From: Ostrinia nubilalis
Lineage: Eukaryota > Arthropoda > Insecta > Lepidoptera > Crambidae
Length of the DNA: 64,000 nucleotides
Assembly (NCBI RefSeq): GCF_963855985.1
Contig: NC_087096.1
Location: forward strand, 5,332,001 to 5,396,000
Direction of reading: 5' to 3'
In this document: positions 13,370 to 23,387 of the stretch, in pieces
Numbering within the stretch: the first letter of the stretch is position 1
Layout of the letters: the number at the start of each line of letters is the position of its first letter
Program-made: the position numbers and the translations under genes
Notes under the pieces: model-generated
Told to the model about the DNA's origin: nothing
Seen by the model: the letters and a program-made list of their open reading frames with translations, nothing else
The model's database searches: none

Positions 13370-13800
13370 AGCCATCCCTGTGACTCCCAAATGAGTGAAT
13401 GTTATCCCTGTAACAATCACTTTCACTAGTAATCATCCCTGTGACTACTATTACAATTATCCCTGTAACTGCACAATACACCCCAAGTCATCCCTGTGAC
13501 TATAGGTTTCAAAATAAAGTAATCATCCCTGTGACTACTATTGCAATTATCCCTGTAACTGCACACTACACCCCAAGTCATCCCTGTGACTATGGGTTTC
13601 AAAGTAATGTAATCATCCCTGTGACTACATTACTAATCGCAATCATCCCTGTGATCACGATATCGTCATAAGTCGAAAGTCTATGGTCCGTCATCAAGTC
13701 AAAATTATGTAATCATCCCTGTGATTACATCACACATCGCAATCATCCCTGTGATTACGAACATAGTGGTAGTCATCCCTGTGACTATCACTCAGTGGCC
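13370..13800. repeat. Satellite-like block based on CATCCCTGTGACT
   Basis: The word catccctgtga recurs a dozen times or more, partly within a 90-bp unit whose starts fall at 13431, 13521 and 13611. The unit alternates 'catccctgtgactac' with 'atccctgtaactgc'. Many words sit in short inverted context (agtcatccctgtgact), so RNA from either strand could fold into repeated small hairpins. Confidence 0.85.
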
Positions 13801-14127
13801 TTTACATCACTAATATCATTACTCAAATCATCGTTATTAGTAATCAATCGGCACTAGACTGATGGGCATTCCTCCAATTCGATCGCTAATCATTACACAA
13901 CATAAAATGTATTCTGTGCTGACTACTTGTATTTGACCTATACCGGTCATTACAGTAACATTATTGAAACGTCTGCCACTCAATCTTGGCGACAATATTT
14001 AACCAACAACAACAAGTATTCAGCAAAAGAATCAAATGAAAAACAATATCGCTCACCCTTGTGATCCAAAGTACTCGCGGGCAACCTCGTTCCGCGCCGC
14101 GCCGGTCCAGTGTCCTCCACTTAACCG

Positions 14128-14275
14128 CCGCCGCCGTCCATTGCTGTGAGCTTGACCACCACCCCGCGCCAGTCCAATGCTGTGAGCTTGACCGCCGTCC
14201 TGCGCCGGTCCAACGCTGTGAGCTTGACCGCTGTCTCGCGCCGGTCCAACGCTGTGAACTTGACCGTCGCCCCGC
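14128..14275. repeat. 39-bp GC-rich tandem repeat, about 4 copies
   Basis: Unit containing 'gctgtgagcttgaccg' and 'cgcgccggtccaa'. It lies in an open frame of 116 codons (14061-14411, plus) in which it encodes a 13-residue repeat (x-A-P-V-Q-x-C-E-L-D-x-x-x). Nothing suggests that the frame is a conserved protein; it is probably incidental to the repeat. Confidence 0.8.
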
Positions 14276-14592
14276 GTCATCTATCCTGATTCTTCATTCT
14301 TCTGGCCAGTTATATTCCGGGCATACCCTCAGCTCGACTTTGACACCACTGTTCCGCCCTCAGCGCGGTACTAGCCCACCGGGTGAGACGACATTGGTCG
14401 AGGCCCAGTGAACGACCAGCGAGCGAGCGGTTCCTGGATGCCAAAGGAGCTTGCCGGTAGTAGGTATAGGTAGGTATGTTCTTATTTTGTTGGTCCAAAA
14501 TAGCACGTCGCAAATGTTGGCCTCTTCATTAGCGTGTTGGTTCCAATATCATTGAAAGTGATCTCAATTGCACGATTCGATCCCAATTCTGA

Positions 14593-14955
14593 TGTCGGCT
14601 CGTCAGGGATTCGAACCTCAGATATTGTGGGCGAAATAGGGTATCGTGCAATGAGAATGAGACTTGTGTTCGAACACTTTTAATAATCGTCAAACAGAGT
14701 TCAAAATCAGCACTTAGTTCTTAGTACTACAATCTAGACTTCGTCGAGCGATAAAATAGGCACTAGGTGAAACGTGGGACAGTTCCGTGACGATGTCTTC
14801 TCTTGTCGGCGTCCGGAGCGAAAGTGAGTTCGATCCGTCCCGCCGTGACCGTTACGACTCTGTCGAAGCGCGCCAAAGCGGTGTTGCGCTGATTCGCCGC
14901 TAGGTGGCGCACTTGCGTTTCACTTTAGTGTCCGTACTCATGACCGTCTGCGACA
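14593..14955. repeat. Right terminal direct repeat (LTR-like)
   Basis: Read as identical to 10956-11318. It is followed by TATA (14956-14959), matching the four bases before the left copy. The identity implies very recent insertion or duplication. Confidence 0.8.
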
Positions 14956-15262
14956 TATATGTTACTACTACCTATTGGATAAGTAACTAAGAACTTTGTC
15001 GTTTATTCCATGTGAACAAAATCCCTAAAAGCCCATTTGTAATAATATTCTTACTAAACACTGCTGAAAAAGGACTAAACTTCTGAGCTATGAACGTATA
15101 ATCCAGTAGCATTAAGTAGGTAGGTACGTATAGCGACGTTGGAACTTGATATAGAAGTTAGCTGTTTTATATTTTTTTTCACAGCAGAAATCTTTATCTT
15201 TAATCTTAATATCTGATCGTACGTATTGTCTTTTAAAATATTACATTTGCCTAAATAAAAAT

Positions 15263-16084
15263 GTTCGGAGTGGATTCGGCATAAATATCAACGGCGAGTA
15301 TATCACCCACCTTCGTTTCGCGGACGATATCGTAGTCATGGCTGAGACCGTGGAGGACCTAAACACAATGCTCGATGGCCTCAGTAGAGCCTCTCAACAA
15401 GTGGGTCTTAAAATGAACATGGACAAGACAAAAATTATGTCAAATGCCCGTGTTGTACCCACTCCTCTGAAGGTTGGAGACACTACACTCGAAGTTGTTG
15501 ACAATTATGTATACCTGGGACAAACAGTCCAGTTAGGTAGGTCCAACTTCGAGAAAGAGGTTAATCGTCGAATCCAACTCGGCTGGGCAGCGTTCGGGAA
15601 GCTTCGCGAAATTCTCACGTCCGAAATACCGCAGTGTCTCAAGTCAAAAGTATTTGACCAGTGTGTGTTGCCAGTGATGGTGTATGGCTCTGAGACGTGG
15701 TCGCTTACTATGGGCCTCATAAGAAGGCTCAAGGTCACCCAAAGAGCGATGGAGCGTGCTATGCTCGGAGTTTCCCTGCGTAATCGAATCAGAAATAAGG
15801 AGATCCGTAGGAGAACCAGAGTGACTGACATAGCCCGCAGAATCGCTAAAATCAAGTGGCAGTGGGCGGGGCACATAGCTCGAAGAGCTGATGGCCGCTG
15901 GGGCAGAAAAGTTCTTGAGTGGCGACCACGAGCTGGAAGACGTAGCGTGGGCAGGCCTCCCACTAGGTGGACCGACGATCTGGTGAAGGTCGCGGGAAGT
16001 ACCTGGATGCAAGCGGCGCAGGACCGGTCTTTGTGGAAATCCTTGGGGGAGGCCTTTGTCCAGCAGTGGACGTCTTTCGGCTGA
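15263..16084 (+). pseudogene. RTE reverse transcriptase, C-terminal fragment
   Basis: The frame is open from the truncation point with no start of its own; the first ATG is at 15338. The catalytic F-A-D-D box of the RT palm is encoded near 15315-15326, followed by the palm/thumb segment (M-D-K-T-K-I-M-S; V-Y-L-G-Q) and the C-terminal tail with W-Q-W-A-G-H-I-A-R and G-R-P-P-T-R-W-T-D-D-L-V-K. It ends W-T-S-F-G-stop, as other RTE copies here do. The endonuclease and fingers are missing, so it cannot support retrotransposition. In a full element this protein nicks DNA and copies LINE RNA at the target. Family assignment (RTE, BovB-like) is from motif memory. Confidence 0.88.
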
Positions 16085-16091
16085 AACGACG
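15263..16091 (+). mobile_element. 5'-truncated RTE LINE with 10-bp TSD
   Basis: Flanked by aaataaaaat at 15253-15262 and 16092-16101. The longest RTE copy in the window. It begins inside the reverse-transcriptase palm and runs to the natural 3' end (CGGCTGAAACGACG). The clean frame and intact TSD indicate recent insertion. Confidence 0.92.
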
Positions 16092-16101
16092 AAATAAAAA
16101 T

Positions 16102-16584
16102 AACCGACCTGCTGCTTATGTAAATTATAATTATTTATAACCCTACTTACAATGCATAACAATCATAATTAGGTATTATAACCCTACTTAACAATGCATA
16201 ACAATCCTAAGATAGTTTGGCGTATAAGTAGGTAGGTAGGTACTATCTAGGCCGAAGGTGGAAGCGATCGACCCGGAAATATTCTCAACCATCTCAACTA
16301 TCATAATATGTATTTAGAACAGTCCCTCCTTACCAATGATATTATAGATAATACCATTGCTCCTTACCATCAATGCAATCGAGCAGACAAAGGACATTGA
16401 TAAAAATCGCCCTAAGATTTTCAAAGACTTAGTATGTACCATAATTTTATGTATATTTTATTTATTTACTTGCAAGTGTCCAAACCTATCGGACAAGTTG
16501 CAGTTCGAAAAAATATTTTAAAAGTATTTAAACGAAATCAAAGTCACCGACATATTGACAGAGCAGAGACAGAGATGCGCTTTT
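16102..16584. other. Non-coding; short tandem duplication
   Basis: Near 16139-16205 a segment containing 'ataaccctactta' and 'caatgcataacaatc' occurs twice in tandem. It is followed by a TAGGTAGGTAGG microsatellite at about 16229-16243. No gene seen. Confidence 0.5.
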
Positions 16585-16950
16585 TTAACCCTTAAATGCA
16601 TAGTGTTGCCATATGTCTACGAAGTACTTTTTAATTATAAAAAGTAACACATTTTATAAGCGTTTCTGAACGTACGCTAATATCATAGAAAACATCATAA
16701 TAAAAATAAAAAAACCGCAAATGAAGGTAGATTTGAAAAAAAATTAACCTATATTTGACGTAGCGATTGCGAAAGAGAAAAAATTGGTAGTGTTAAAATT
16801 TCTGGTATTTGAATTTCGGATTCAGTGAGAATTAATCGCTAAAACGATTGGAAAAAAATACATACGTGTTATAAATAATGTAAGAATTCATTATTATAAC
16901 TTATTTTTTTGGTAATCTATCCCGAATGTGCCTTCGACTTGGTTTTTGTG

Positions 16951-17222
16951 TATGTAGCCAAATGTCTACACCATGCGTTTATGCCATAAAATTGTTCTAT
17001 GGTTTGCTTATTTGACTTTTCTTTTCAGCATGTTTGGCTCGCTATCTGAAAAGGAAATTGAGGCAGTTCTTGCTGTTTTAAATGATGGTGCAGTCTCAGA
17101 AGATGACGAAAATTTAGATGATGATAACATGGATTTATTACCCAAACGTACGGGATTTATTGCATGATCTGGATAAGGAGTCCATAGACCATAATCTACC
17201 CTTGGAACATAACGAAGACCCT
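16951..17222 (+). repeat. Left arm of piggyBac-internal palindrome
   Basis: Inverted copy of about 17287-17560. The arms diverge by scattered substitutions and small indels, so the duplication is not recent. The spacer is about 17223-17286. Confidence 0.85.
17030..17222 (+). pseudogene. Transposase N-terminal exon fragment, copy 1
   Basis: After a splice-acceptor-like 'cttttcttttcag' ending at 17028, the plus strand encodes M-F-G-S-L-S-E-K-E-I-E, then an acidic stretch (D-D-E-N-L-D-D-D-N). This recalls the acidic N-terminus of piggyBac transposases. A frameshift near 17140 takes it to a stop at 17167. No DDE catalytic domain is present. Identity is inferred mainly from the TTAA/TIR context. 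Confidence 0.55.
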
Positions 17223-17278
17223 GGAACATAACGAAGATGTGATCTAATATATGCTCCTCTTCATAGACTATGGGAGGG

Positions 17279-17482
17279 TTATGTTTCAGGGTCTTCGTTA
17301 TGTTCCAAGGGTACATTATGATCCATGAACTCCTCATCCTGATCATGCAATAAATCCCATACGTTTGGGTAATAATCAATGTTATCATCATCTAAATTTT
17401 CATCATGTTCTGAGACTGCACCATCATTTAAAGCAGCAAGAGCTGCCTCAATTTCCTTTTCAGATAGCGAGCTAAACATGCT
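17279..17482 (-). pseudogene. Transposase N-terminal exon fragment, copy 2
   Basis: Minus-strand copy of the same exon. It keeps its frame longer than copy 1 (M-F-S-S-L-S-E-K-E-I-E, acidic run, then a D-L-L-H-D segment) before stopping at the palindrome centre. The same 'cttttcag' acceptor-like word precedes the M. The frame is open upstream to 17497 through the pseudo-intron end. No catalytic domain. Confidence 0.55.
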
Positions 17483-17560
17483 GAAAAGAAAATCCAAATA
17501 AACAAACCATAGAACAATTTTATGGCATAAAAACGCATGGTGTAGACATTTGGCTACATA
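17287..17560 (-). repeat. Right arm of piggyBac-internal palindrome
   Basis: Inverted partner of 16951-17222; ends at the same word (tatgtagccaaatgtc, on the minus strand) as the left arm. Confidence 0.85.
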
Positions 17561-17694
17561 CTGTTAATTTTCCAAAATATACTTTTTATTCGTACTAAGA
17601 TTTTTTTTATTATTTTTCCCCCTATCTGTGACTAAAAATCTAATTGAAATATTTTTTTCATAACTAAATAAAAAATCATGCATTTAAGGGTTAA

Positions 17695-18366
17695 TTCGAT
17701 TTAAGTAAATAATGATATGATCGATTAGACTAGAGTCTAATCATTAGACCTTTAGACGGGCGCAGATCCGCCGCGCCCGCAGCGCTTCAGTGGATTATTG
17801 CATTTTTTTATGTATATTTAATCACATTTATTTACCTACATTTACATATTTACTCTTTTCTTTAAGTGTAGACACTGTTTATGTATAAGTCCACTATTGC
17901 ATGCCCTGGCAACCTATAATTAAGGCAGCACTTAGATTAAGTTAAATACGTTGTAAATATTGATTGTCTTCCAGTGTATGTCTTGTTGGTTGTCCTATTA
18001 AATAAATAAAATAAATATTTATAGCAACACAATGTTTAAAAATAAAATTTTTCAAAAACGATCAATTTAATCGATTATGTCTATTCTAAATGGACATCCC
18101 TATTTGTTAGTCAAATTGTCATTCACTCGCATCACCTTTTCTCTCTCACTCACTCCATACTCTCTAATCTGTGACTCACTCTTGCTGTGTTGCTGTCTTG
18201 CTTGATCCTTCTTTGTGATTCGTTTATGTTTTAGCTTTTATTTTCGGAACTTTATTAACTACAAACTTGGCTATTCAAACGGACTCTGATTGATTGCAAT
18301 AACGACATACTCAGCCTGGGATTTACTGTTTTTGTGTGGCTCGGCCAAGGCTCGGCTGGTGGTTCT
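17695..18366. other. Upstream region of the decayed gene
   Basis: No gene. An A-rich run (ttaaataaataaaataaat, near 17998-18016) may be a retroposon tail. Pyrimidine-rich 'ctctctcactcactcc' around 18140-18160 is possibly 5' flank of the exon at 18367. Confidence 0.35.
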
Positions 18367-18970
18367 ATGGTGTTAGAAAATGAGCAACTTAATTATACAC
18401 AACAATGGGCAGCACCTCGATCGGTAAGTACCTACATTTTGCTCTGCAATCTTATGAATAGGTACTAGCCTTGCCAAACTTCTGAATTGCCATTCTCATG
18501 GCGGGTTGTCTTGAAATGAATGTTCCGCTATTATGTGTGGTTCAACCCTGGACAGTGTGGACAGCCAGGCCCGATTCGATTGTAAGAAACTAGTCGATGG
18601 TACAGCGCAATGGAGGCATGAGCGAAACAACAATTATGTTGACAATCCAGCTGGTTTTGGTGTAAATCTAAGGAATTATTTACTTTGACACTATCTCCCT
18701 GCTCTCAATGAAAGCTTGTTTTGTTTTGTTTTTTGGAACTAAGACTACTAGATTATTATTTTTTGTAATTAAGTTTGTAACACGTCATAATTAATTATTA
18801 TAACAACAATGCTTATTTACTAAAGCTGTTTAACCCTACCCTCTGACCCAAAATTCTACTAACAGCACATAATATTGAATTATCATTTTTTTTATGGTTT
18901 GCGGCTCAATTTATTCAACGCACAGGAGTATGCGTGGCATGGCATGCAATGAATCTATTTATTTTTACAG

Positions 18971-19138
18971 GTTACAGCTCATGATCTTATATGCACAACA
19001 TGTTGGACCCAAGCCCAAGATACAACACAAATGCATCTACTTCAAATCTTAGCAGAAAATGTGTGCTTTGCAGTAGAACACTAGAGCCTAGAACACGTTC
19101 ACATCAGCTCATGTCCCTGAGAACTAACACTCAACATC
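18971..19138 (+). pseudogene. Exon 2 of decayed gene, 5' part
   Basis: Begins V-T-A-H-D-L-I-C-T-T-C-W, the post-intron half of a zinc module. A frame change then leads to a C-V-L-C-S-R-T segment, the first half of the next module. The exon is cut by the copia element and resumes at 23534 with an N-I-I-V-E-Q-L-T-P-L-E end. Confidence 0.6.
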
Positions 19139-19143
19139 ATATT

Positions 19144-19284
19144 TTTTAGTATTAATGATGAACTTTATTTGTAAAATAAAACGAAGACTTTCAAGACGCC
19201 ATAGCTCACTTTTATTTTCTTGCACACAACTGACAGATAGGCAGTGTTGCCAACTTTACATCACAGATAATGCATATTCTAACA
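19144..19284 (-). repeat. copia 3' LTR
   Basis: 141 bp, starting TGTTAGAATATGC on the minus strand and ending in CTAAAA. No difference from 23388-23528 by eye. The start resembles that of Drosophila copia (TGTT-G-GAATAT). Confidence 0.93.
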
Positions 19285-19293
19285 CCCCCCTTC
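19285..19293 (-). promoter_or_regulatory. copia polypurine tract
   Basis: Minus strand GAAGGGGGG immediately before the 3' LTR; the expected primer for plus-strand DNA synthesis. Confidence 0.9.
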
Positions 19294-19564
19294 AATGTTA
19301 AAATCATAAGCATTTGTAACATTGCAATAGGTATTTATAATAGACCACTTTAATAAGTCATACAATTTTAAATGCTTTCTTTTTACCTTTTAAACTTTAT
19401 ACAATATTAAATGAACTTTAGATTTTATTTAACTTATACAATACTATTCAGTTTAGATGAACTTTCAATGAATTTTACATTTTATTTTTACTTAGTTGCT
19501 GTTTACATTATTACATAATTTTTACTTATTTACTGTTTATACATTATTTTACTTATTTACTTGG

Positions 19565-22500
19565 TTACACAATATTCAACTTAGATGTAAAATAGTTATG
19601 TTTAATCTCACATAGTGGTTTTGTAAATATATCTGATACATTATGTTCAGTTGGTACATATGTAATGTTAATTTTATGATTTCTAACTGCATCTTTAATA
19701 TAATGATATTTAATGTCAATGTGTTTTGTTCTTTTACCATTTTCCCTATTGGTTATTATTTTTATAGCACTCTGATTATCAATCAAAAGTAAGGATTCAA
19801 AATTATGACTGTAGAAGTTATTCAAAATACCTTTTAGATAGATGAGCTCTGTTGTGGCTGAAGCTGCTGCTATGTACTCGGCCTCTGCAGATGATAGTGA
19901 GACGGTACATTGTTTTTTTGATGACCAAGATATTAAATTCTTACCAAAATAAGTTGCAGATCCACTCACACTTTTGCGGTCAGTTTTGTCACTTCCCCAG
20001 TCTGCATCTGTGTATGTTATTAGCTGTATTGGTTTGTCAGTCCTGAAATATGTAAGTCCTTTATTAATAGTGTTTTTTAGGTATCTTAAAATTCTTTTCG
20101 CTGCTTTCCAGTGCTGTGATGTAGGTTTATCCAGGTATCTACTCAAGAAAGAAGTTGCATAGGTGATATCGGGTCTACTTGTCACCGAAAGGTAAGTAAG
20201 GCTTCCAATTAGTTCTCTATAAGGTACATTTACTATCTCCTCCTCTTCTGTAGTTATAGGTTTTTTCTCCATAGGTGTTTTTACTGCTTTGCTGTCCTCC
20301 ATTCCAAATTTCTTCAGTATTTTCCTTATCAGTTTTTCTTGTTTTATACATATAGTATCATTACTTCTGTGTATTTCCATTCCTAAATATTCTTTTATAT
20401 CTCCCAAATCTTTTGCTTTGAATTCTGTCTGTAGTTTTTCTTTTATCTCTTCAAAATTCCCCATTAATAAGAAATCATCAACGAAAATTAGTGCCCAAGT
20501 TTCAGGTTTAAAGTATAGACAAACATCATATTTAGATTGCTCAAAGTTATTTTCAATAAAGAAGTTGTGAACTCTCTCATTCCAGCATCTCGGCGCTTCT
20601 TTCAATCCGTAAAGTGCTTTTCTCAGTTTCAATACTTTTCCTTTTTCTTCCTTTATTCCTTCTGGGTATTTTATAAATATTTCTTTTTCCAGGTTTCCAT
20701 TTAAAAAAGCTGTAGGTATGTCCATCTGTCTTATTGGTTTATTCTCTTGTAGTGATATACTTAACAATAATCTCACAGTAGACATTCTAGCAACTGGTGC
20801 ATAAACATCATAGGTATTATTTTCTTGATAGCCTTTAGCTACTAATCTAGCTTTCTTTGTTCCATCTGACTTTTGCTTGAAGATCCATCTAGTGTCAATA
20901 GCTTTATGTCCATCCGGTAGAATAGAAGATTCCCAGGTTTGTAGTTTTTTGTGAGCATCTAGTTCTTTCTTTATTGCTTCTGTCCATTCTGGATTTTTAA
21001 TAGCTTCTTTGTAGGTAATTGGTTCTGTGTCAACAAAGGTGTTCAAACAATATGCTATGTTAGATTCACTACTTTCATAATCACTTTCATTATTATTATC
21101 ATATGTCTCATAGTCTTTTAGGTAGTTAGGTCTTCTAATCGTTCTTTGTGGTCTTACCTGTGGGTTTCTTTCAGTATTCTGCCTTTGTTCATTTTTTTCT
21201 GATCTATCTTTTAGTCCAATTGTGTCACATCCTGTATTTGAGTCGTCTTCATTGTTGTCACATCCTGTATTCATGTCATTGTCATTTTCTTCACCATAAG
21301 TATATCTGTGTTCCTTTTTTGTCTCTTCATTTATTGGTTTGTACTTAATGTCTTCCTCATCAAATCTCACATCTCTTGATATTACTATCTTGTTTTCTTT
21401 TGGATTCCACAGTCGATAACCATTAGGGGCATAACCCACTAATCTCATTTCGTGAGCTCTTTCTTCAAATTTATTTCCTTTGGGTAGTTGAGTAGCCCAA
21501 GCTTTGCTTCCAAAAACACGCAGTCTACTCAGGTCTAGAGATCCAAACATGACTTCTGCTGGTATCTGAAAATTAATAGCTGATGAGGGACATCTGTTAA
21601 GTTGGTAAGCTGAAGCAAGTATGGCCTCTCCCCATAAATGTTTTGGAAGATTTGTCTCTAAAATTTGAGTTCTCGCTTTGTTGTAGAGAGTCCTGTTCAT
21701 CCTTTCAGAAACTCCATTTTGTTGGGGTGAGTAGGGGCGAGTATATTCAATATTTATTCCTTTCTCTATACAAAAAGATTCTATGACTTTATTCTTAAAT
21801 TCACCTCCATTGTCGCAACGTATTCTTTTTACTCTAGTGTCTTGCTGATTTTCAATGTTTTTAATATATTTAATTAAGTTATTAGTCGCTTCATCTTTAC
21901 TTTTTAATAGATAAACTACTACAAAATGTGAAAAATCATCAACAATTACCTGATAGTATAGTTCTTCATTAATCCCTTTTATGTTCACAGGTCCAGCTAC
22001 ATCAGTATGAAGAAGTTCACCAATGTGTGATGACCTCGGCTTCGGAGTGTGTGGAAATGGCTGACGAGTCGACTTACCCATCATACATGGTCCACATGGC
22101 TTGTTGGAGACAGGAAGCTGCATGATATTCAAACTGTGCCTGTTAACATGACCTAATCTGTTGTGCCATAAAAATCCTTTGCTGATACCACAAAAATTGT
22201 TTTCTGAAAATAAAGATGCTTTTAGAACAAATAGTTTTCCCTTACAATACCCTGTAATACAATCATTTGAATAGTTTTTGCGAATCTTTACTTCATTTTT
22301 AGTAAACTGAACATTACAATCTTTTTGCACTATCTTTTTGACTGAAATTAGGTTAAATGATAAGTTATCAACTATAAGAGCATTCAAAGTTAATTTATGA
22401 CCGCTACACTTTAATGTTATTGTCCCTTTTTTCTTGGCAATCACGTAGTCTCCATTTGCAATATATATCTTCATTTCTGGTTCAATTTCAGTAATGTCGC

Positions 22501-23383
22501 TCATATACTTCATATACTTTTGTTGAATGAGATGTTCCGTGCATCCTGAGTCGATGATCCATTCTATGTTTTCTTTTTCTTCAAATATGTTGCATTGGTT
22601 CTCGGTTCCAGATAAGAATGTAAATTCTCGTTGATCTTCCTCTGTAGTTGCAGCATGACTTTGACTCTGATGATACCCTCTGCCTCGGCTACGACCTCTA
22701 TAACCTCTTCCTCTATAATTACCACTTGTTGTTCTCGCTGCATTGGATCGACATTCAAAGCTCTTGTGGCCTTCCTTTTTACATTTGTAGCATATTATTG
22801 CATTGGTTTTGAATGCCATCTGGTGGGGTTGCTGGTTCTGTTCATCCTGTCCTGCACTCCTCAGTTCCTCATCCAGTAATCTTCCTTTCACAAAATCTAA
22901 TGTCAACTTTTCATTCATTGTTTCCAGTGCCGTTACCAGAGTGTTGTATTTTTCAGTAAGTCCCAACAAAAGATAGGTAATTTTCTCCTCTTCATCAAGT
23001 TTCTTGTCTGCATTCTCTAATTCTCTGATTATTGACTCGAATTTCAGGAAATATTCCTCCAATTTCTCGTTATTTTGCAGTTTTAAGGTTAGCAACTTTT
23101 TCCTTATATGAATTCGGCTTACGATGGATTTTCTCTCGAAAATAGAACACAAAATGGCAAACATTTCTTTTGTTGTTTTTGCATCTTTCACCAGATCTAA
23201 GTGTTTGTCGGTGATGCACTGTACGATAATGGATTTGGCTCGCGAATCACTCTTTTTATCTACCTCGTCATCGTCCAAGGTGTCGATCAATTGCCTTTCT
23301 TCTAGCAAACATCTAATTCGGAATTTCCAATGACCGAAATTGTCCGCAGACAATTGCGGAAGCGATATATTTGAGGTGCCCAT
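19565..23383 (-). CDS. copia Gag-Pol polyprotein, 1272 aa
   Basis: Complete Ty1/copia polyprotein. Gag-like (UBN2 type) domain about 10-180. Zinc knuckle C-x2-C-x4-H-x4-C at 198-211, followed by an R-G-rich stretch. Aspartic protease D-S-G at 278-280. Integrase HHCC zinc domain (H407, H412, C430, C433) and catalytic D461, D524 and E560 in L-H-T-D, C-D-N-G-G-E and N-G-V-S-E contexts. Reverse transcriptase (Y-A-P-V-A about 861; D888; F-V-D-D 967-970). RNase H (T-D-A-D-W about 1125; S-S-A-E-A-E about 1165-1169; D-N-Q-S 1202-1205). Domain order PR-INT-RT-RH is diagnostic of copia. No frameshift or stop. The start ATG lies inside the tRNA primer site, five bases from the LTR, so there is almost no untranslated gap. 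Processed by its own protease; makes cDNA in virus-like particles and integrates it. Confidence 0.96.
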   Translation of the reverse strand: MGTSNISLPQLSADNFGHWKFRIRCLLEERQLIDTLDDDEVDKKSDSRAKSIIVQCITDKHLDLVKDAKTTKEMFAILCSIFERKSIVSRIHIRKKLLTLKLQNNEKLEEYFLKFESIIRELENADKKLDEEEKITYLLLGLTEKYNTLVTALETMNEKLTLDFVKGRLLDEELRSAGQDEQNQQPHQMAFKTNAIICYKCKKEGHKSFECRSNAARTTSGNYRGRGYRGRSRGRGYHQSQSHAATTEEDQREFTFLSGTENQCNIFEEKENIEWIIDSGCTEHLIQQKYMKYMSDITEIEPEMKIYIANGDYVIAKKKGTITLKCSGHKLTLNALIVDNLSFNLISVKKIVQKDCNVQFTKNEVKIRKNYSNDCITGYCKGKLFVLKASLFSENNFCGISKGFLWHNRLGHVNRHSLNIMQLPVSNKPCGPCMMGKSTRQPFPHTPKPRSSHIGELLHTDVAGPVNIKGINEELYYQVIVDDFSHFVVVYLLKSKDEATNNLIKYIKNIENQQDTRVKRIRCDNGGEFKNKVIESFCIEKGINIEYTRPYSPQQNGVSERMNRTLYNKARTQILETNLPKHLWGEAILASAYQLNRCPSSAINFQIPAEVMFGSLDLSRLRVFGSKAWATQLPKGNKFEERAHEMRLVGYAPNGYRLWNPKENKIVISRDVRFDEEDIKYKPINEETKKEHRYTYGEENDNDMNTGCDNNEDDSNTGCDTIGLKDRSEKNEQRQNTERNPQVRPQRTIRRPNYLKDYETYDNNNESDYESSESNIAYCLNTFVDTEPITYKEAIKNPEWTEAIKKELDAHKKLQTWESSILPDGHKAIDTRWIFKQKSDGTKKARLVAKGYQENNTYDVYAPVARMSTVRLLLSISLQENKPIRQMDIPTAFLNGNLEKEIFIKYPEGIKEEKGKVLKLRKALYGLKEAPRCWNERVHNFFIENNFEQSKYDVCLYFKPETWALIFVDDFLLMGNFEEIKEKLQTEFKAKDLGDIKEYLGMEIHRSNDTICIKQEKLIRKILKKFGMEDSKAVKTPMEKKPITTEEEEIVNVPYRELIGSLTYLSVTSRPDITYATSFLSRYLDKPTSQHWKAAKRILRYLKNTINKGLTYFRTDKPIQLITYTDADWGSDKTDRKSVSGSATYFGKNLISWSSKKQCTVSLSSAEAEYIAAASATTELIYLKGILNNFYSHNFESLLLIDNQSAIKIITNRENGKRTKHIDIKYHYIKDAVRNHKINITYVPTEHNVSDIFTKPLCEIKHNYFTSKLNIV

Positions 23384-23387
23384 AACC
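23378..23387 (-). promoter_or_regulatory. copia primer binding site, half-tRNA type
   Basis: Minus strand GGTTATGGGC starts at the base after the 5' LTR. It matches the complement of the anticodon region (GCCCATAACC) of initiator methionine tRNA, the same internal tRNA fragment that primes Drosophila copia. The Gag start ATG is within it. Confidence 0.8.

Larger units (their letters stand above)
10956..14955. mobile_element. Non-coding LTR-like element, 4.0 kb
   Basis: Two direct repeats of 363 bp (10956-11318, 14593-14955) read as identical. Each begins TGTCG and ends CGACA, and the pair is flanked by TATA at 10952-10955 and 14956-14959. That is the signature of an LTR retrotransposon with a 4-bp target duplication, as in many Ty3/gypsy elements. 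The 3.27 kb interior has no gag, protease, RT or integrase. It is built largely from tandem repeats of 19, about 65, 90 and 39 bp. I cannot find a tRNA primer site or polypurine tract inside either terminus, so the orientation is unknown. It may be a TRIM/LARD-type passenger or something not yet described; a recent segmental duplication is the alternative. Confidence 0.65.
16589..17690. mobile_element. piggyBac-type non-autonomous element
   Basis: Flanked by TTAA at 16585-16588 and 17691-17694. Both termini read CCCTTAAATGCAT inward (13-bp inverted repeats), which fits piggyBac superfamily ends (TTAA-CCC...). Length 1102 bp, too short for a full transposase. The interior (16951-17560) is a large palindrome built from two inverted copies of one segment encoding the start of a transposase-like protein. 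Outside the TIRs the two ends differ, so these are true left and right ends rather than one end duplicated. Confidence 0.85.

Noticed and set aside
13370..13800. CRISPR-like array
   Set aside because: Repeats are short, irregularly spaced and the spacers are themselves repeated; the genome is eukaryotic. It is a satellite.
14061..14411. 116-codon open frame with a 13-residue repeat
   Set aside because: The frame is open only because a 39-bp repeat unit is a multiple of three; the opposite strand is open too, and no start context or homology supports it.
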